A stretch of 50,976 nucleotides of DNA from an uncultured Rhodospirillaceae bacterium (GCA_903941105.1 CAJANL010000213.1:1-50976); one strand, 5' to 3'. Shown: positions 23,485-32,667, counted from the stretch's first letter. Notes: generated by a model not told the origin, from the sequence alone. Program-made: numbers and translations.

Positions 23485-23929
23485 CCCAGCCGGTCAGCGC
23501 CGCCAGGGCAGCCACCAGCAGCAGCTCCACGATACCGCCGGTGCCGCAGACCGGCAGGGCGAAGCGGCGGCGGTTCGGCCACAGCAGCGGCACTCCCGAG
23601 GGGGTCAGCATGTCGGCGGCGAGATGCGACAGGTACCCCACCACCAGCGGCGCAGCCGCGAAGCCCACCCCCAGCGTTCCCAGCACGGCGAGGCCCGCCA
23701 CCACCGCCAGCAGCGAATGGGTGACGCCGCGGTGTCCCACCACCATGGACAGCGGCACCGAGACCAGCCGCATCTTGCGGCCGGCCCACGAACCGGGATG
23801 ATCGATGTCGGGCAGCAAGGCCCCCAGCGCGGCCGCCGCCATGGCGGCGGGCTCGGGGGCGACGCCGGACAGCCTGGCCGCCACTACCCTGGCGCAGGCG
23901 CCCAGGACAATGTGCGAGCCGGCCATCAT
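23453..23929 (-). CDS. YdjM-like integral membrane metal-dependent hydrolase
   Basis: About 158 residues with four hydrophobic helices. Histidines and aspartates sit in the pattern of the family: MMAGSHIVLG at the start, LLPDIDHPGS near 36, GHRGVTHSLLAV near 64 and YLSHLAADMLTPSG near 98. Members are annotated as metal-dependent hydrolases, but the reaction is not established. The start is uncertain: I use the first of two adjacent ATGs at 23927-23929; a TTG at 23945-23947 would add six residues. Confidence 0.75.
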   Translation of the reverse strand: MMAGSHIVLGACARVVAARLSGVAPEPAAMAAAALGALLPDIDHPGSWAGRKMRLVSVPLSMVVGHRGVTHSLLAVVAGLAVLGTLGVGFAAAPLVVGYLSHLAADMLTPSGVPLLWPNRRRFALPVCGTGGIVELLLVAALAALTGWATGLPIPRGF

Positions 23930-23947
23930 GATAAGGGTTCCATGCAA

Positions 23948-23977
23948 ATTCCCCTCCCCCGCTGGGGGGAGGGGAAT
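23948..23977. repeat. C/G-rich hairpin, intergenic
   Basis: ATTCCCCTCCCCC and GGGGGAGGGGAAT form a perfect 13-base-pair stem with loop gctg. It is followed within 45 bases by dispersed-repeat copy C. The stem core and loop are the same as in the dnaK-dnaJ gap at 50096-50131. It lies upstream of the YdjM-like gene and downstream of hbd, so it may be a transcript-end structure for the hbd operon. Confidence 0.6.
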
Positions 23978-24019
23978 GCCAATTATACCGGCGAGCCGCT
24001 GAAGCGACTCGCCTATCCG

Positions 24020-24069
24020 CCCCTCGCCGGGCGGGGCCTCCGGCCCCTTGGCCGCCGCCTCAATGGCGG
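24020..24069 (-). repeat. dispersed 50-bp repeat, copy C (inverted)
   Basis: Read on the minus strand, the ends CCGCCATTGAGGCGGCGGCC and GCCCGGCGAGGG match copies at 9099 and 43437. The centre is a perfect hairpin, GGGGCC-gga-GGCCCC. Next to it, at 24000-24012, GGCTCGC/GCGAGTC-type arms form another short hairpin. It lies 28 bases after the hbd stop codon. Confidence 0.65.
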
Positions 24070-24097
24070 CAGGATACCAGCGAACAGGTCATCGGTA

Positions 24098-24970
24098 TTA
24101 CCGGGTCGGAACCGGCTTCTCGCCCGAGTAGTCGTAGAAGCCGCGGCCGGTCTTCTTGCCGAGCCAGCCGGCCTCGACATACTTCACCAGCAGCGGGCAG
24201 GGACGATACTTGGTGTCGGCCAGACCATCGTGCAGCACCTGCATCACCGCCAGGCAGACGTCGAGGCCGATGAAGTCGGCAAGTTCCAGCGGACCCATGG
24301 GGTGGTTGGCGCCCAGGCGCATGGCGTTGTCGATGCAGGTCACCGAGCCGACGCCCTCGTACAGGGTGTAGACCGCCTCGTTGATCATCGGCAGCAGGAT
24401 GCGGTTGACGATGAAGGCGGGGAAGTCCTCGGCCGAAACCGGGGTCTTCTTCAGCTTCAGGGTCATCTCCTTGACCACCGAGAAGGTCTCCTCGGCGGTG
24501 GCGATGCCGCGGATCAGCTCGACCAGCTGCATCACCGGCACCGGGTTCATGAAGTGCATGCCCATGAAGCGGCCGGGGCGATCGGTGGCGGCACCCAGGC
24601 GGGTGATGGAGATCGACGAGGTGTTGGAGGCGATGTAGGCGTCGCTGCGCAGCATCGGGCACAGCTTCTGGAAGATGGCGCGCTTGACCTGCTCGTCCTC
24701 GGTGGCAGCCTCGATCACCAGATCACAGTCGCCGAACGCGCTGTATTCGATGCTCGGCTGGATGCGGCCCAGGGTGCCGGACTTATCGGCCTCGGTGATC
24801 TTTCCCTTGGACAGGGCCCGGTCGAGGTTCTTCTCGATGGTGCCGAGGCCCTTCCTGACGCGCTCCTCGCTGATGTCGAGCAGCACCACGTCGAAGCCCG
24901 ACTGGGCACAGACATGCGCGATGCCGCTGCCCATCTGGCCGGCTCCGATGACGCCGATTTTCTGGATCAT
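24098..24970 (-). CDS. hbd: 3-hydroxybutyryl-CoA dehydrogenase
   Basis: NAD(P)-dependent oxidation of 3-hydroxybutyryl-CoA to acetoacetyl-CoA, or the reverse; 290 residues, normal for the single-function enzyme. Seen: Rossmann GVIGAGQMGSGIAHV near 6, IEAATE near 86, SNTSSISI near 114, catalytic histidine in GMHFMNPVPVM near 137, and the C-terminal domain LLPMINEAVYTLYEGVGS near 190. It is the last gene of etfB-etfA-hbd, separated from etfA by 47 bases. Roles in butyrate oxidation or in poly-hydroxybutyrate turnover both fit. Confidence 0.92.
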   Translation of the reverse strand: MIQKIGVIGAGQMGSGIAHVCAQSGFDVVLLDISEERVRKGLGTIEKNLDRALSKGKITEADKSGTLGRIQPSIEYSAFGDCDLVIEAATEDEQVKRAIFQKLCPMLRSDAYIASNTSSISITRLGAATDRPGRFMGMHFMNPVPVMQLVELIRGIATAEETFSVVKEMTLKLKKTPVSAEDFPAFIVNRILLPMINEAVYTLYEGVGSVTCIDNAMRLGANHPMGPLELADFIGLDVCLAVMQVLHDGLADTKYRPCPLLVKYVEAGWLGKKTGRGFYDYSGEKPVPTR

Positions 24971-25017
24971 AACTGGTAACTCCGTTTCCGATGGGCCGGC
25001 ATGATAGACGGCAATGA

Positions 25018-25959
25018 TTACTTCTTGTCCAACTCGGCGGCCAGCTCAGGCAGCGCCTTGAAGAGATCCGCCACCAGGCCATAGTCGGCCACCTGGAAGA
25101 TGGGAGCCTCCTCGTCCTTGTTGATGGCGACGATGACCTTGGAGTCCTTCATGCCGGCCAGATGCTGGATGGCGCCCGAAATGCCGACCGCGATATAGAG
25201 GTCGGGAGCGACAATCTTGCCGGTCTGGCCGACCTGGAAGTCGTTGGGTACGAAGCCGGCATCCACTGCCGCCCGGCTGGCGCCGACGGCGGCGCCCAGC
25301 TTGTCGGCGATGGTCTCCAGCAGGTGGAAGTTGTCGCCCGACTGCATGCCGCGGCCGCCCGAGACGATGATCCGCGCGGCGGTCAGTTCGGGCCGCTCGG
25401 ACTTGCTCAACTGCTGGCCGACGAAGGTCGAGACGCCGGGATTGGCGGCGGCGGTGATGCTTTCCACCGTGGCCGAGCCACCGCTGGCGGCGGCGGCCTC
25501 GAAGCCGGTGGTGCGCACGGTGATCACCTTGATGGCGTCCTTGCTCTGCACCGTCGCCAGGGCGTTGCCGGCGTAGATGGGGCGGACGAAGGTGTCGGGC
25601 GACACCACGGCGACGATGTCCGACACCTGCGCCACGTCGAGCAGGGCGGCGACGCGCGGTGCCAGGTTCTTGCCGAAGGTGGTCGAGGCGGCCATCACGT
25701 GGCGGTAGCCCTTGGCCAGGCCCACCACCAGCGCGGCCAGCGGCTCGGCCAGGGGGTGGTCGTAGGCGGCGTCCTCGGCCACCAGTACCGTCGTCACGCC
25801 GGCCACCTGTGCGGCGGCAGCGGCGGCGGCCTGGGCGGCGGCCCCGCCGGCCACCAGCAGGGTGACGGGAGCGCCGATGTGGACGGCGGCGGTGACGGCG
25901 TTCAAAGTCGACGACTTGATGTGGCCGCAGTCGTGTTCGGCGATGACGAGGGTGCTCAT
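25018..25959 (-). CDS. etfA: electron transfer flavoprotein alpha subunit
   Basis: Carries the FAD that accepts electrons from acyl-CoA dehydrogenases and passes them to ETF:ubiquinone oxidoreductase; 313 residues. The C-terminal FAD domain is clear: [16 protein letters not shown] near 196, [14 protein letters not shown] near 222, [20 protein letters not shown] near 243 and [12 protein letters not shown] near 277. A run of alanines near 40-50 makes the N domain unusually low in complexity, but length is normal. It starts one base after etfB. The likely partner in this window is the dehydrogenase at 513-1652. Confidence 0.95.
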   Translation of the reverse strand: MSTLVIAEHDCGHIKSSTLNAVTAAVHIGAPVTLLVAGGAAAQAAAAAAAQVAGVTTVLVAEDAAYDHPLAEPLAALVVGLAKGYRHVMAASTTFGKNLAPRVAALLDVAQVSDIVAVVSPDTFVRPIYAGNALATVQSKDAIKVITVRTTGFEAAAASGGSATVESITAAANPGVSTFVGQQLSKSERPELTAARIIVSGGRGMQSGDNFHLLETIADKLGAAVGASRAAVDAGFVPNDFQVGQTGKIVAPDLYIAVGISGAIQHLAGMKDSKVIVAINKDEEAPIFQVADYGLVADLFKALPELAAELDKK

Positions 25960-25960
25960 C

Positions 25961-26710
25961 TTAGATGACCTTCGCTTCGTTCTTGAGCTTGTCCACCAGG
26001 GTGGCGATGTCGGCGACCTTGACGCCGGCGCTGCGCTTGGACGGTTCCTCCACCTTCAGCGTCACCAGCCGCGGCAGGGTGTCGACGCCAAGATCGGCCG
26101 GCGCCACCGTATCGATGGGCTTCTTCTTGGCCTTCATGATGTTGGGCAGCGAGGCATAGCGCGGCTCGTTGAGGCGCAGGTCGGTGGTGACCACCGCCGG
26201 CAGGGTCAGCTTGACCGTCTCCAGGCCGCCGTCGACCTCGCGCGTGACCTCGATGGCGCCGTCGCCGATGGCCACCTTGGAGGCGAAGGTGCCCTGCGGC
26301 CAGCCGCACAGCGCCGCCAGCATCTGACCGGTCTGGTTGCTGTCATCGTCGATGGCCTGTTTGCCCAGGATGACCAGGCCGGGCTGCTCCTTGTCGACCA
26401 GCACCTTCAGCAGCTTGGCCACCGCCAGGGGCTGCAGCTCGTCGTCGCTGGCCACCAGGATGCCGCGGTCGGCGCCCATGGCCAAGGCGGTACGGATGGT
26501 CTCCTGCGCTGCGGTGGGACCCATGCTGACCACCACAATCTCGGCGGCCTTGCCGGCTTCCTTCAGCCGGACGGCCTCTTCGACGGCGATTTCGTCGAAC
26601 GGGTTCATGGAGAATTTAACGTTGGCGGTCTCGACCCCGGACTGATCCGCCTTGACTCGGATCTTGACGTTGTAGTCGATGACGCGCTTGACGGCGACCA
26701 AGATCTTCAT
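25961..26710 (-). CDS. etfB: electron transfer flavoprotein beta subunit
   Basis: Forms the ETF heterodimer with EtfA and binds AMP; 249 residues, typical length. Seen: [20 protein letters not shown] at the start, [17 protein letters not shown] near 36, GMGADRG-like [12 protein letters not shown] near 78, and the family signature [19 protein letters not shown] near 113. First gene of the operon, with a good promoter 75-100 bases upstream. Confidence 0.95.
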   Translation of the reverse strand: MKILVAVKRVIDYNVKIRVKADQSGVETANVKFSMNPFDEIAVEEAVRLKEAGKAAEIVVVSMGPTAAQETIRTALAMGADRGILVASDDELQPLAVAKLLKVLVDKEQPGLVILGKQAIDDDSNQTGQMLAALCGWPQGTFASKVAIGDGAIEVTREVDGGLETVKLTLPAVVTTDLRLNEPRYASLPNIMKAKKKPIDTVAPADLGVDTLPRLVTLKVEEPSKRSAGVKVADIATLVDKLKNEAKVI

Positions 26711-26771
26711 GGGACACCCAACCCTCTGATCCGGCGTAGCAATTTAAATCGGTACTGCCGGGCGCATTTCA

Positions 26772-26790
26772 GTATTGCATCGCACAATAC
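26772..26790. promoter_or_regulatory. inverted repeat over the etfB -10, candidate operator
   Basis: GTATTG (26772-26777) and CAATAC (26785-26790) are perfect inverted arms seven bases apart. The inner bases also read TGC-atc-GCA, similar in form to TGC-N-GCA sites reported for PhaR-type regulators of polyhydroxybutyrate genes. The right arm contains the predicted -10 of the etfB-etfA-hbd promoter, which suits repression. The identity of the regulator is a guess. Confidence 0.5.
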
Positions 26791-26812
26791 GGCGGGTTTT
26801 CGACGATGTCAA
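26784..26812 (-). promoter_or_regulatory. promoter of etfB-etfA-hbd
   Basis: On the minus strand a perfect -35, TTGACA (26807-26812), is followed after exactly 17 bases by TATTGT (26784-26789), four of six matches to the -10. Transcription would start near 26777, leaving a leader of about 65 bases. This is the best housekeeping promoter in the window. Confidence 0.65.
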
Positions 26813-26850
26813 TTCCGCCCGCCGCAAAGCCATATGCCGAAAGAACGGGG

Positions 26851-27438
26851 TCAGCGATTAGTCCCCGGCAACCACAGCACATCGCCGCCGGCAGGGTGAT
26901 TTGCCAGCCGCGCCAGTACGAACAGCAGATCGGAGAGGCGGTTGGCATAGGCCACCGCCAGCGGGTTGACCGTCTCGGTCGCGGCCAGCGCGGTGATCAG
27001 CCGTTCGGCGCGGCGCACCACGGTGCGGCCGTGATGCAGATGGGCGGCCAGGGCGGTGCCGCCCGGCAGCACGAAGGAGTCGAGCGGTGCCAGTCCGGCG
27101 TTGATGGTGTCGATCTCGGCTTCCAGGCGGTCGACCTGATGCTGGACGATGCGCAGCCGGCTGCCCGCCGCCTCGCCCGCGGCGAACGGGGTGCAGAGAT
27201 CGGCGCCCAGGTCGAACAGGTCCTGCTGGATGCGCCCCAGCATGGCGTCGGCCAGATCGGTCACCTCGCTCGGCTCGCCGTCGGTGTGCAGGCGCGCGAG
27301 GCCGAGCACGGCGTTGGCCTCGTCGATGCTGCCATAGGCCTCGACCCTGAGCGAATGCTTGACGACCCGGGTGCCATCGCCCAGCGAGGTCTTACCCTTA
27401 TCGCCGGAGCGGGTGTAGATGCGCGACAGCGTCACCAT
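26851..27438 (-). CDS. cob(I)alamin adenosyltransferase, PduO type
   Basis: Makes adenosylcobalamin from cob(I)alamin and ATP; 195 residues. Seen: ATP-binding N-terminus YTRSGDKGKTSLGDG at 8-22, YGSIDEANAVLGLAR near 35, FVLPGGTALAAHLHHGRTV near 121 and VVRRAERLI near 141. Its cofactor would serve methylmalonyl-CoA mutase, which completes propionyl-CoA metabolism from the valine/isoleucine genes at the start of the window; the mutase is not seen here. It is divergent from lptG. Confidence 0.92.
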   Translation of the reverse strand: MVTLSRIYTRSGDKGKTSLGDGTRVVKHSLRVEAYGSIDEANAVLGLARLHTDGEPSEVTDLADAMLGRIQQDLFDLGADLCTPFAAGEAAGSRLRIVQHQVDRLEAEIDTINAGLAPLDSFVLPGGTALAAHLHHGRTVVRRAERLITALAATETVNPLAVAYANRLSDLLFVLARLANHPAGGDVLWLPGTNR

Positions 27439-27461
27439 GGTGCTTTCCCTTTGCTAGCCAT

Positions 27462-27497
27462 CCGTGCTTAATGCCACGGCATTGACCATACTATACT
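27462..27497. promoter_or_regulatory. divergent promoter region, adenosyltransferase/lptG
   Basis: The 90-base gap holds TATACT at 27492-27497 (good -10 for lptG) and, reading leftward, TATAGT for the adenosyltransferase. The -10 boxes overlap, since ACTATACT contains both. An inverted repeat CCGTG-N8-CACGG lies at 27462-27479. No strong -35 is visible for either direction, so activation or a non-housekeeping sigma factor is possible. Confidence 0.35.
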
Positions 27498-27528
27498 CTC
27501 ATTCTTCGAAGTGTGACGGGCAGGACGC

Positions 27529-28632
27529 ATGCGGATCTCTCCCATTCTCAGCGGCTATATCGGGCGGCACTTCCTGACCGCCTTCGTTACCGTGCTGCTG
27601 GTGATCATGGGCATGATCCTGCTGTTCGACGTTATCGAACTGATCCGCCGCGCCGCCAGCCGTGCCGAGGTGGGGTTCGGTATGGTGATGGCCATGGCGC
27701 TGCTCAAGCTACCGCAGATGATGCACACCGTCCTGCCGTTTGCGGTGATGATTGGCAGCATGGTCTGCTTCTGGCGGCTGACGCGCACCCACGAACTGGT
27801 GGTGGCCCGCTCTGCCGGGGTGTCGGCCTGGCAGTTTCTGGCGCCGGTGCTGGCGGTGGTCCTGGTGGTGGGCGTGGTCGAGGTCACCGCCTTCAACCCG
27901 CTGGCGGCTGCCATGTACAGCCGCTACGAGCGGATGCAGGACGAGATGCTGACCACCCGCGGCAGCGCGCTCGACATCTCAGAGGTGGGCCTGTGGCTGC
28001 GCGAACCCCACGAGAACGGCGAGATGGTGGTGCATTCCAACGACGTGCACCAGGATCGGCTGGTGCTGCACCTCAAGGATGTGCAGATCTTCATCTACGA
28101 CAGGCCTGACCACTTCGCCACCCGTATCAGCGGAGAGAAGGCGGTGCTCGAGGGCGGCGTCTTCGCGGTCGACGGCGCCTGGGTGATGGAAGCGGGCCGG
28201 CCGTCGCGCTTTTTCGAGAGCCTGCGCATCCCCACCCAGCTGACGCTGGATCGCGTCCACGACAACTTCGCCTCCCCCGAGACACTGTCGTTCTGGCAGT
28301 TGCCCAGCTTCATCCGTTTCTTCGAGCGCGCCGGCTTCACCGCCAACAAGCACCGCCTTTACCTGCAGTCGCTGCTGGCCTCGCCGCTGCTGCTGTGCGG
28401 CATGGTGCTGATGGCCGCCATCTTCTCGCTGAAGCCAAATACCCGTTCCGGCGGCCTGCTGACACGGCTGGCCGGCGGTGTCGCGGCCGGGTTCGTGGTC
28501 TATTTCCTCTCCAAGGTGGTCTATGCCCTGGGCCTCTCCGCCACCTTGCCGCAGGGACTCGCCGCCTGGAGCCCGGCTTTTTTTGCCACCCTGGTGGGGC
28601 TGGGCGGGCTGTTCCATCTGGAAGACGGCTGA
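27529..28632 (+). CDS. lptG: LPS export permease LptG/LptF family, LptG-like
   Basis: Inner-membrane subunit of the Lpt machine that extracts lipopolysaccharide; 367 residues. Three N-terminal helices (about 12-35, 60-80, 98-120), a periplasmic beta-jellyroll (about 130-270) and three C-terminal helices from 285 match YjgP/YjgQ proteins. ILSGYIGRHFLTAFVTVLLV opens the protein as usual. The final helices and lack of extra N-terminal residues favour LptG over LptF. LptF is normally adjacent, but here the upstream gene is divergent and downstream is a lipoprotein, so lptF must be elsewhere. Confidence 0.85.
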   Translation: MRISPILSGYIGRHFLTAFVTVLLVIMGMILLFDVIELIRRAASRAEVGFGMVMAMALLKLPQMMHTVLPFAVMIGSMVCFWRLTRTHELVVARSAGVSAWQFLAPVLAVVLVVGVVEVTAFNPLAAAMYSRYERMQDEMLTTRGSALDISEVGLWLREPHENGEMVVHSNDVHQDRLVLHLKDVQIFIYDRPDHFATRISGEKAVLEGGVFAVDGAWVMEAGRPSRFFESLRIPTQLTLDRVHDNFASPETLSFWQLPSFIRFFERAGFTANKHRLYLQSLLASPLLLCGMVLMAAIFSLKPNTRSGGLLTRLAGGVAAGFVVYFLSKVVYALGLSATLPQGLAAWSPAFFATLVGLGGLFHLEDG

Positions 28633-28682
28633 TGAGTGGGATAAACAGAAGAGTGTCCGCAGCCTGGAAGGGTCATCCGCCC

Positions 28683-29117
28683 ATGCGTCCCCCCCTCGCC
28701 ACCGTCATCCTGCTGGCCGCACTGGCGGCGGGCTGTTCCAGCGAGCCCTTCGTTGACCGCGAATATATCGAGGTCCACATTCAAAAGCCCAAGGTGGCTG
28801 GCGCCACCGGAGCGGTGATCGTGTGCTATCCCGGCGGAACACCGCGGCAGCAGCTCGACGAGCTGGCCGGCGAGGCGTGCGCCGGCTGGGGCCTGCAGGC
28901 CCTGTTCACCAAGGAGGCGCGCTGGCAGTGCCGGCTGACCGCACCGCATCAGGCGACCTACTCCTGCATCGATCCCGACATGAAGTTCGCCAATGGCGTT
29001 TACGTCAACCCGTTTCAAAAGGATTCGGTAGAGCGGTGGCGGGACGAACAGGCCAACGGCCCGACGCCGGCCGGCCGCAACGGGCGCGCCGCCGCCAGGG
29101 ACAAGGCACAGCCGTAG
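28683..29117 (+). CDS. small lipoprotein of unknown function
   Basis: 144 residues. MRPPLATVILLAALAAGC is a lipoprotein signal with lipobox LAAGC, so Cys18 would be acylated. The mature part has four more cysteines (CYPGG, EACAGW, WQCRL, YSCID), enough for two disulfides. The C-terminus is polar and basic. I recognise no family. I start at 28683, with GGAAGGG nine bases upstream; an ATG overlapping the lptG stop at 28632 adds 17 residues and would weaken the signal peptide. Tight linkage to lptG hints at an envelope role. Confidence 0.7.
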   Translation: MRPPLATVILLAALAAGCSSEPFVDREYIEVHIQKPKVAGATGAVIVCYPGGTPRQQLDELAGEACAGWGLQALFTKEARWQCRLTAPHQATYSCIDPDMKFANGVYVNPFQKDSVERWRDEQANGPTPAGRNGRAAARDKAQP

Positions 29118-29125
29118 CCGGGAGC

Positions 29126-29148
29126 CCCCTCTCCCGCAGGGAGAGGGG
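29126..29148. terminator. hairpin between convergent lipoprotein and sdhB genes
   Basis: CCCCTCTCCC and GGGAGAGGGG pair perfectly (ten base pairs) around gca. It lies between two convergent genes and may end transcripts from both sides, though no T-run follows. The arms match the hairpin at 5132-5154. Confidence 0.5.
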
Positions 29149-29166
29149 AGCGTCCATTGCCTACGG

Positions 29167-29949
29167 TCAGGCCATGCGTTCGATCAGCTTTTCCTTGATG
29201 GCGCCGATCGCCTTGGCCGGATTGAGGCCCTTGGGGCAGGTCTTGGTGCAGTTCATGATGGTGTGGCAGCGGTAGAGCTTGAAGGGGTCCTCCAAGGCGT
29301 CGAGGCGCTCGCCGGTGAACTCATCGCGCGAGTCCAGAATCCAGCGCGCCGCCTGCAGCAGCACGGCCGGGCCGAGATAGCGCTCGCCGTTCCACCAATA
29401 GCTCGGGCAGCTGGTCTGGCAGCAGAAGCACAGGATGCACTCCCACAGGCCGTCGAGCTTCTCGCGCTCGTCGGGCGATTGCAGGCGCTCGCCATCGGGC
29501 GGCGTCGGCGTCTGGGTCTGCATCCACGGCTTGACCGAGGCCAACTGGGCATAGGGCACCGACAGGTCGGGCACCAGGTCCTTGACCACCGGCATGTGCG
29601 GCAGCGGATAGATGGCGGCGTCGCCCTTGATGTCCTCGATGGGCTTGAGGCAGGACAGGGTATTGGCGCCGTCGATGTTCATGGCGCACGAGCCGCAGAT
29701 ACCCTCACGGCACGAGCGGCGGAAGGTCAGCGTGCTGTCGATCTCGTTCTTGATCTTCAGCAGCGCGTCGAGGACCATGGGGCCGCAGGCGTCGAGATCG
29801 ATCTCGAAGGTGTCCAGCCGCGGGTTGGCGCCCGAATCGGGGTCGTAGCGATAGATCTTGAACCGCTTGACCCGCGTGGCGCCGGCGGGGGCCTTGAAGA
29901 CCTTGCCGGGCTGAACCCGGGAGTTGGGGGGCAGGGCGAATTCGACCAT
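29167..29949 (-). CDS. sdhB: succinate dehydrogenase iron-sulfur subunit
   Basis: Carries the 2Fe-2S, 4Fe-4S and 3Fe-4S clusters that move electrons from SdhA to quinone; 260 residues. Seen: [15 protein letters not shown] near 80 and LSCLKPIED for the 2Fe-2S cluster; [17 protein letters not shown] near 172 for the 4Fe-4[21 protein letters not shown] near 229 for the 3Fe-4S and 4Fe-4S. Last gene of sdhCDAB. Confidence 0.97.
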   Translation of the reverse strand: MVEFALPPNSRVQPGKVFKAPAGATRVKRFKIYRYDPDSGANPRLDTFEIDLDACGPMVLDALLKIKNEIDSTLTFRRSCREGICGSCAMNIDGANTLSCLKPIEDIKGDAAIYPLPHMPVVKDLVPDLSVPYAQLASVKPWMQTQTPTPPDGERLQSPDEREKLDGLWECILCFCCQTSCPSYWWNGERYLGPAVLLQAARWILDSRDEFTGERLDALEDPFKLYRCHTIMNCTKTCPKGLNPAKAIGAIKEKLIERMA

Positions 29950-29971
29950 TTCCGTTCTCCTGAAACCGGGC

Positions 29972-31756
29972 CTAGTACACGCGCTTTTGCGGCTTGATGT
30001 ACTCGACTTCGTCGGTCAGCGTGTAGGTGTGCACCGGGCGGTAGTCCAGCTTCACCTTGCCACCTTCGACCCAGGCCAGCGTGTGCTTCTGCCAGTTGAC
30101 GTCGTCGCGGTTGGGGAAGTCCTCGTGGGCATGCGCCCCGCGGCTTTCCTGGCGCGCCTCGGCCGAGGTGATGGTGGCCAGGGCGCAATCCATCAGGTTT
30201 TCCAGCTCCAGCGCCTCGGCCAGGTCGGAATTCCATACCGTCGAGCGGTCGGTGATGCGGATCTGCGGCAGGGTGGCGGCGACTTCGCCGACCTTCTGCA
30301 TGCCCTCGGCCAGCGACTTCGAGGTGCGGAACACCGCCGCGTCGTTCTGCATGGTCTTCTGCATGGCCAGGCGGATTTCCTGGGTGCTCAGCGAGCCATT
30401 GGCGTTGCGCAGGCGATCGAAACGCGAAATGCCCAGCTCGCCGGCATCCTTGGCCAGCGGCTTGTGGGCGGCGCCGGCCTTGGTGGTCTCGGCGGCCCGC
30501 AGTGCCGCGGCACGGCCGAACACCACGATATCCAGCAGCGAGTTGGTGCCGAGGCGATTGGCGCCATGCACCGAGACGCAGGCCGCCTCGCCGATGGCCA
30601 TCAGGCCGGGCACGGTGGCGTCGGGGTTGGCTTGGGTGGGGCGCAGCACCTCGCCGTAGAGGTTGGTCGGAATGCCGCCCATGTTGTAGTGCACCGTCGG
30701 CAGCACCGGGATGGGCTCCTTGGTGACATCGACGCCGGCGAAAATCTTCGAGGTTTCGGAGATGCCGGGCAGCCGCAGCTCCAGCGTCTCGGCGCCGAGA
30801 TGTTCGAGGTGCAGGTGGATGTGATCGTTGTCCTTGCCGACGCCGCGACCCTCGCGGATTTCCACCGTCATGGCGCGGCTGACCACGTCACGGCTGGCGA
30901 GATCCTTGGCGGTGGGGGCATAGCGCTCCATGAAGCGCTCGCCGGCCGAGTTGGTCAGGTAGCCACCCTCGCCGCGGGCCCCCTCGGTGATCAGGCAGCC
31001 CGAGCCGTAGATGCCGGTGGGGTGGAACTGCACGAATTCCATGTCCTGCAACGGCAGTCCGGCGCGGGCGACCAGGCCGTGGCCATCGCCGGTGCAGGTG
31101 TGCGCCGAGGTGCACGAGAAGAAGGCGCGGCCATAACCGCCGGTGGCCAGCACCACCTGATGGGCGCGGAAGCGGTGCAGGGTGCCGTCGTCCAGGTTCC
31201 ACGCCATGACGCCGCGGCAGGTGCCGTCGGGGTCCATGATCAGGTCGAGGGCGAAGTACTCGATGAAGAACTCGCAGGAGTGCTTGAGGCACTGCTGGTA
31301 GAGCGTGTGCAGGATGGCATGCCCGGTGCGGTCGGCGGCGGCGCAGGCGCGCTGCACCGGCTTCTCGCCGAAGTTGGACATGTGGCCGCCGAACGGGCGC
31401 TGGTAGATCTTGCCCTCGGGAGTGCGCGAGAACGGCACGCCGAAATGCTCCAGTTCGTGCACCGCCGGCACCGCCTCGCGGCACATGTACTCGATGGCGT
31501 CCTGGTCGCCCAGCCAGTCCGACCCCTTGACGGTGTCGTACATGTGCCACTTCCAGTTGTCCTCGGCCATGTTGCCGAGCGAGGCGCCGATGCCGCCCTG
31601 CGCCGCCACGGTGTGGCTGCGGGTGGGGAACACCTTGGTGATGCAGGCCGTCTTGAAGCCCGAGACACCCATGCCCATGGTGGCGCGCAGGCCGGCGCCG
31701 CCGGCACCGACGACGACCACGTCGTAGGTGTGGTCGATGATCTTGTAGGCAGTCAT
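29972..31756 (-). CDS. sdhA: succinate dehydrogenase flavoprotein subunit
   Basis: Oxidises succinate to fumarate with covalent FAD; 594 residues. Seen: [17 protein letters not shown] near 12, the FAD-attachment region [19 protein letters not shown] near 43 with its histidine, [20 protein letters not shown] near 242, and [13 protein letters not shown] near 353. I start at MTAYKIIDH (31754-31756), four bases after sdhD; a longer reading adds 12 residues that overlap sdhD. Confidence 0.97.
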   Translation of the reverse strand: MTAYKIIDHTYDVVVVGAGGAGLRATMGMGVSGFKTACITKVFPTRSHTVAAQGGIGASLGNMAEDNWKWHMYDTVKGSDWLGDQDAIEYMCREAVPAVHELEHFGVPFSRTPEGKIYQRPFGGHMSNFGEKPVQRACAAADRTGHAILHTLYQQCLKHSCEFFIEYFALDLIMDPDGTCRGVMAWNLDDGTLHRFRAHQVVLATGGYGRAFFSCTSAHTCTGDGHGLVARAGLPLQDMEFVQFHPTGIYGSGCLITEGARGEGGYLTNSAGERFMERYAPTAKDLASRDVVSRAMTVEIREGRGVGKDNDHIHLHLEHLGAETLELRLPGISETSKIFAGVDVTKEPIPVLPTVHYNMGGIPTNLYGEVLRPTQANPDATVPGLMAIGEAACVSVHGANRLGTNSLLDIVVFGRAAALRAAETTKAGAAHKPLAKDAGELGISRFDRLRNANGSLSTQEIRLAMQKTMQNDAAVFRTSKSLAEGMQKVGEVAATLPQIRITDRSTVWNSDLAEALELENLMDCALATITSAEARQESRGAHAHEDFPNRDDVNWQKHTLAWVEGGKVKLDYRPVHTYTLTDEVEYIKPQKRVY

Positions 31757-31760
31757 CGCG

Positions 31761-32141
31761 TCAGACTCCGATGGCGACTTTGAGCACGGCAATGGTGAGG
31801 AAGACGGCCAGGAAGGCCGCTCCCACCTTGACGGCGATCAGCGAGGCGAACTTGCGGCCGGGGCAATGGACATAGTCCTCGATGACCATCTGCAGCCCCA
31901 GCGCCGAGTGGTAGACCACCAGCAGCAGGGTGAGCAGCAACCCGGTGGAATTGCCGACCGCCGACATCCAGCCCTTGAGGTGGGCGTAGTCGACTTGGGC
32001 CAGCTTGATCATGGCGACGACGAACCACAGGCTCAACGGCACCAGCGCCACCGAGGTGACGATCATGTGCCAGGAGTGGCCAACGCCTTGCTTGGCGGAA
32101 CCGAGGCCGCGAGCGCGACCGACATGGGAACGCATGGTCAT
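31761..32141 (-). CDS. sdhD: succinate dehydrogenase membrane anchor subunit D
   Basis: 126 residues with three helices (about 22-45, 65-85, 100-122). [16 protein letters not shown] near 77-92 holds the heme-b histidine and the quinone-site Asp-Tyr. Its start overlaps the end of sdhC by a few bases. Confidence 0.92.
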   Translation of the reverse strand: MTMRSHVGRARGLGSAKQGVGHSWHMIVTSVALVPLSLWFVVAMIKLAQVDYAHLKGWMSAVGNSTGLLLTLLLVVYHSALGLQMVIEDYVHCPGRKFASLIAVKVGAAFLAVFLTIAVLKVAIGV

Positions 32142-32142
32142 G

Positions 32143-32532
32143 TCACCCTCCGACCGACAGGCCGATGATCCAGGTCAGCAGCGTCAGCGCCGCGGTGGCG
32201 ATCAGTGCCACCCGGGCCGAGGCGTAGGCCTGCGGCAGTTCGAAACCCCAGCCGGCTTCCCACAACAGGTGACGGATGCCGTGGGCCAGATGGAAGAACA
32301 GCGCCACCGTCCAGCCGAACAGCAGCAGGAGTCCCAAGGGCGAGCCGAGCACCGCCTGCGCCCGGGCGAACGCCTCGGGGCCATAGGCGGCGGCGCCCAG
32401 CCAATAGGTGAGAGCCAGCAGGCCCACCACCAGCCCGACGCCGGTGATGCGATGGGTGATGGACATCAGCGCCAGCAAAGGCAGCCGATAGACTTGCAGA
32501 TGCGGTGAAAGCGGCCGGTTGCGCGTGGTCAT
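32143..32532 (-). CDS. sdhC: succinate dehydrogenase cytochrome b556 subunit
   Basis: 129 residues, three membrane helices. The N-terminal RPLSPHLQVYRLPLLALMSI, the SITHRITG quinone-site block at 24-31 and HLAHGIRHLLW near 81 with the heme histidine are diagnostic. First gene of the operon; a good promoter lies 65-95 bases upstream. Confidence 0.94.
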   Translation of the reverse strand: MTTRNRPLSPHLQVYRLPLLALMSITHRITGVGLVVGLLALTYWLGAAAYGPEAFARAQAVLGSPLGLLLLFGWTVALFFHLAHGIRHLLWEAGWGFELPQAYASARVALIATAALTLLTWIIGLSVGG

Positions 32533-32596
32533 GGCAGATTGCCCCTAAAGACGGACGATCGAGGGGGCTTCTAACCCCTTGCGGCAATGCAGCAAG

Positions 32597-32625
32597 CTTT
32601 TAGCGCCTCGATCATGACAAGTCAA
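32597..32625 (-). promoter_or_regulatory. promoter of sdhCDAB
   Basis: On the minus strand TTGACT (32620-32625) and TAAAAG (32597-32602) are 17 bases apart; five and four of six positions match the housekeeping consensus. The predicted leader to sdhC is about 60 bases. Confidence 0.5.
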
Positions 32626-32667
32626 TGACGGCAGACCACACTTTCTGGCGGGATGATACGCCCCGCC

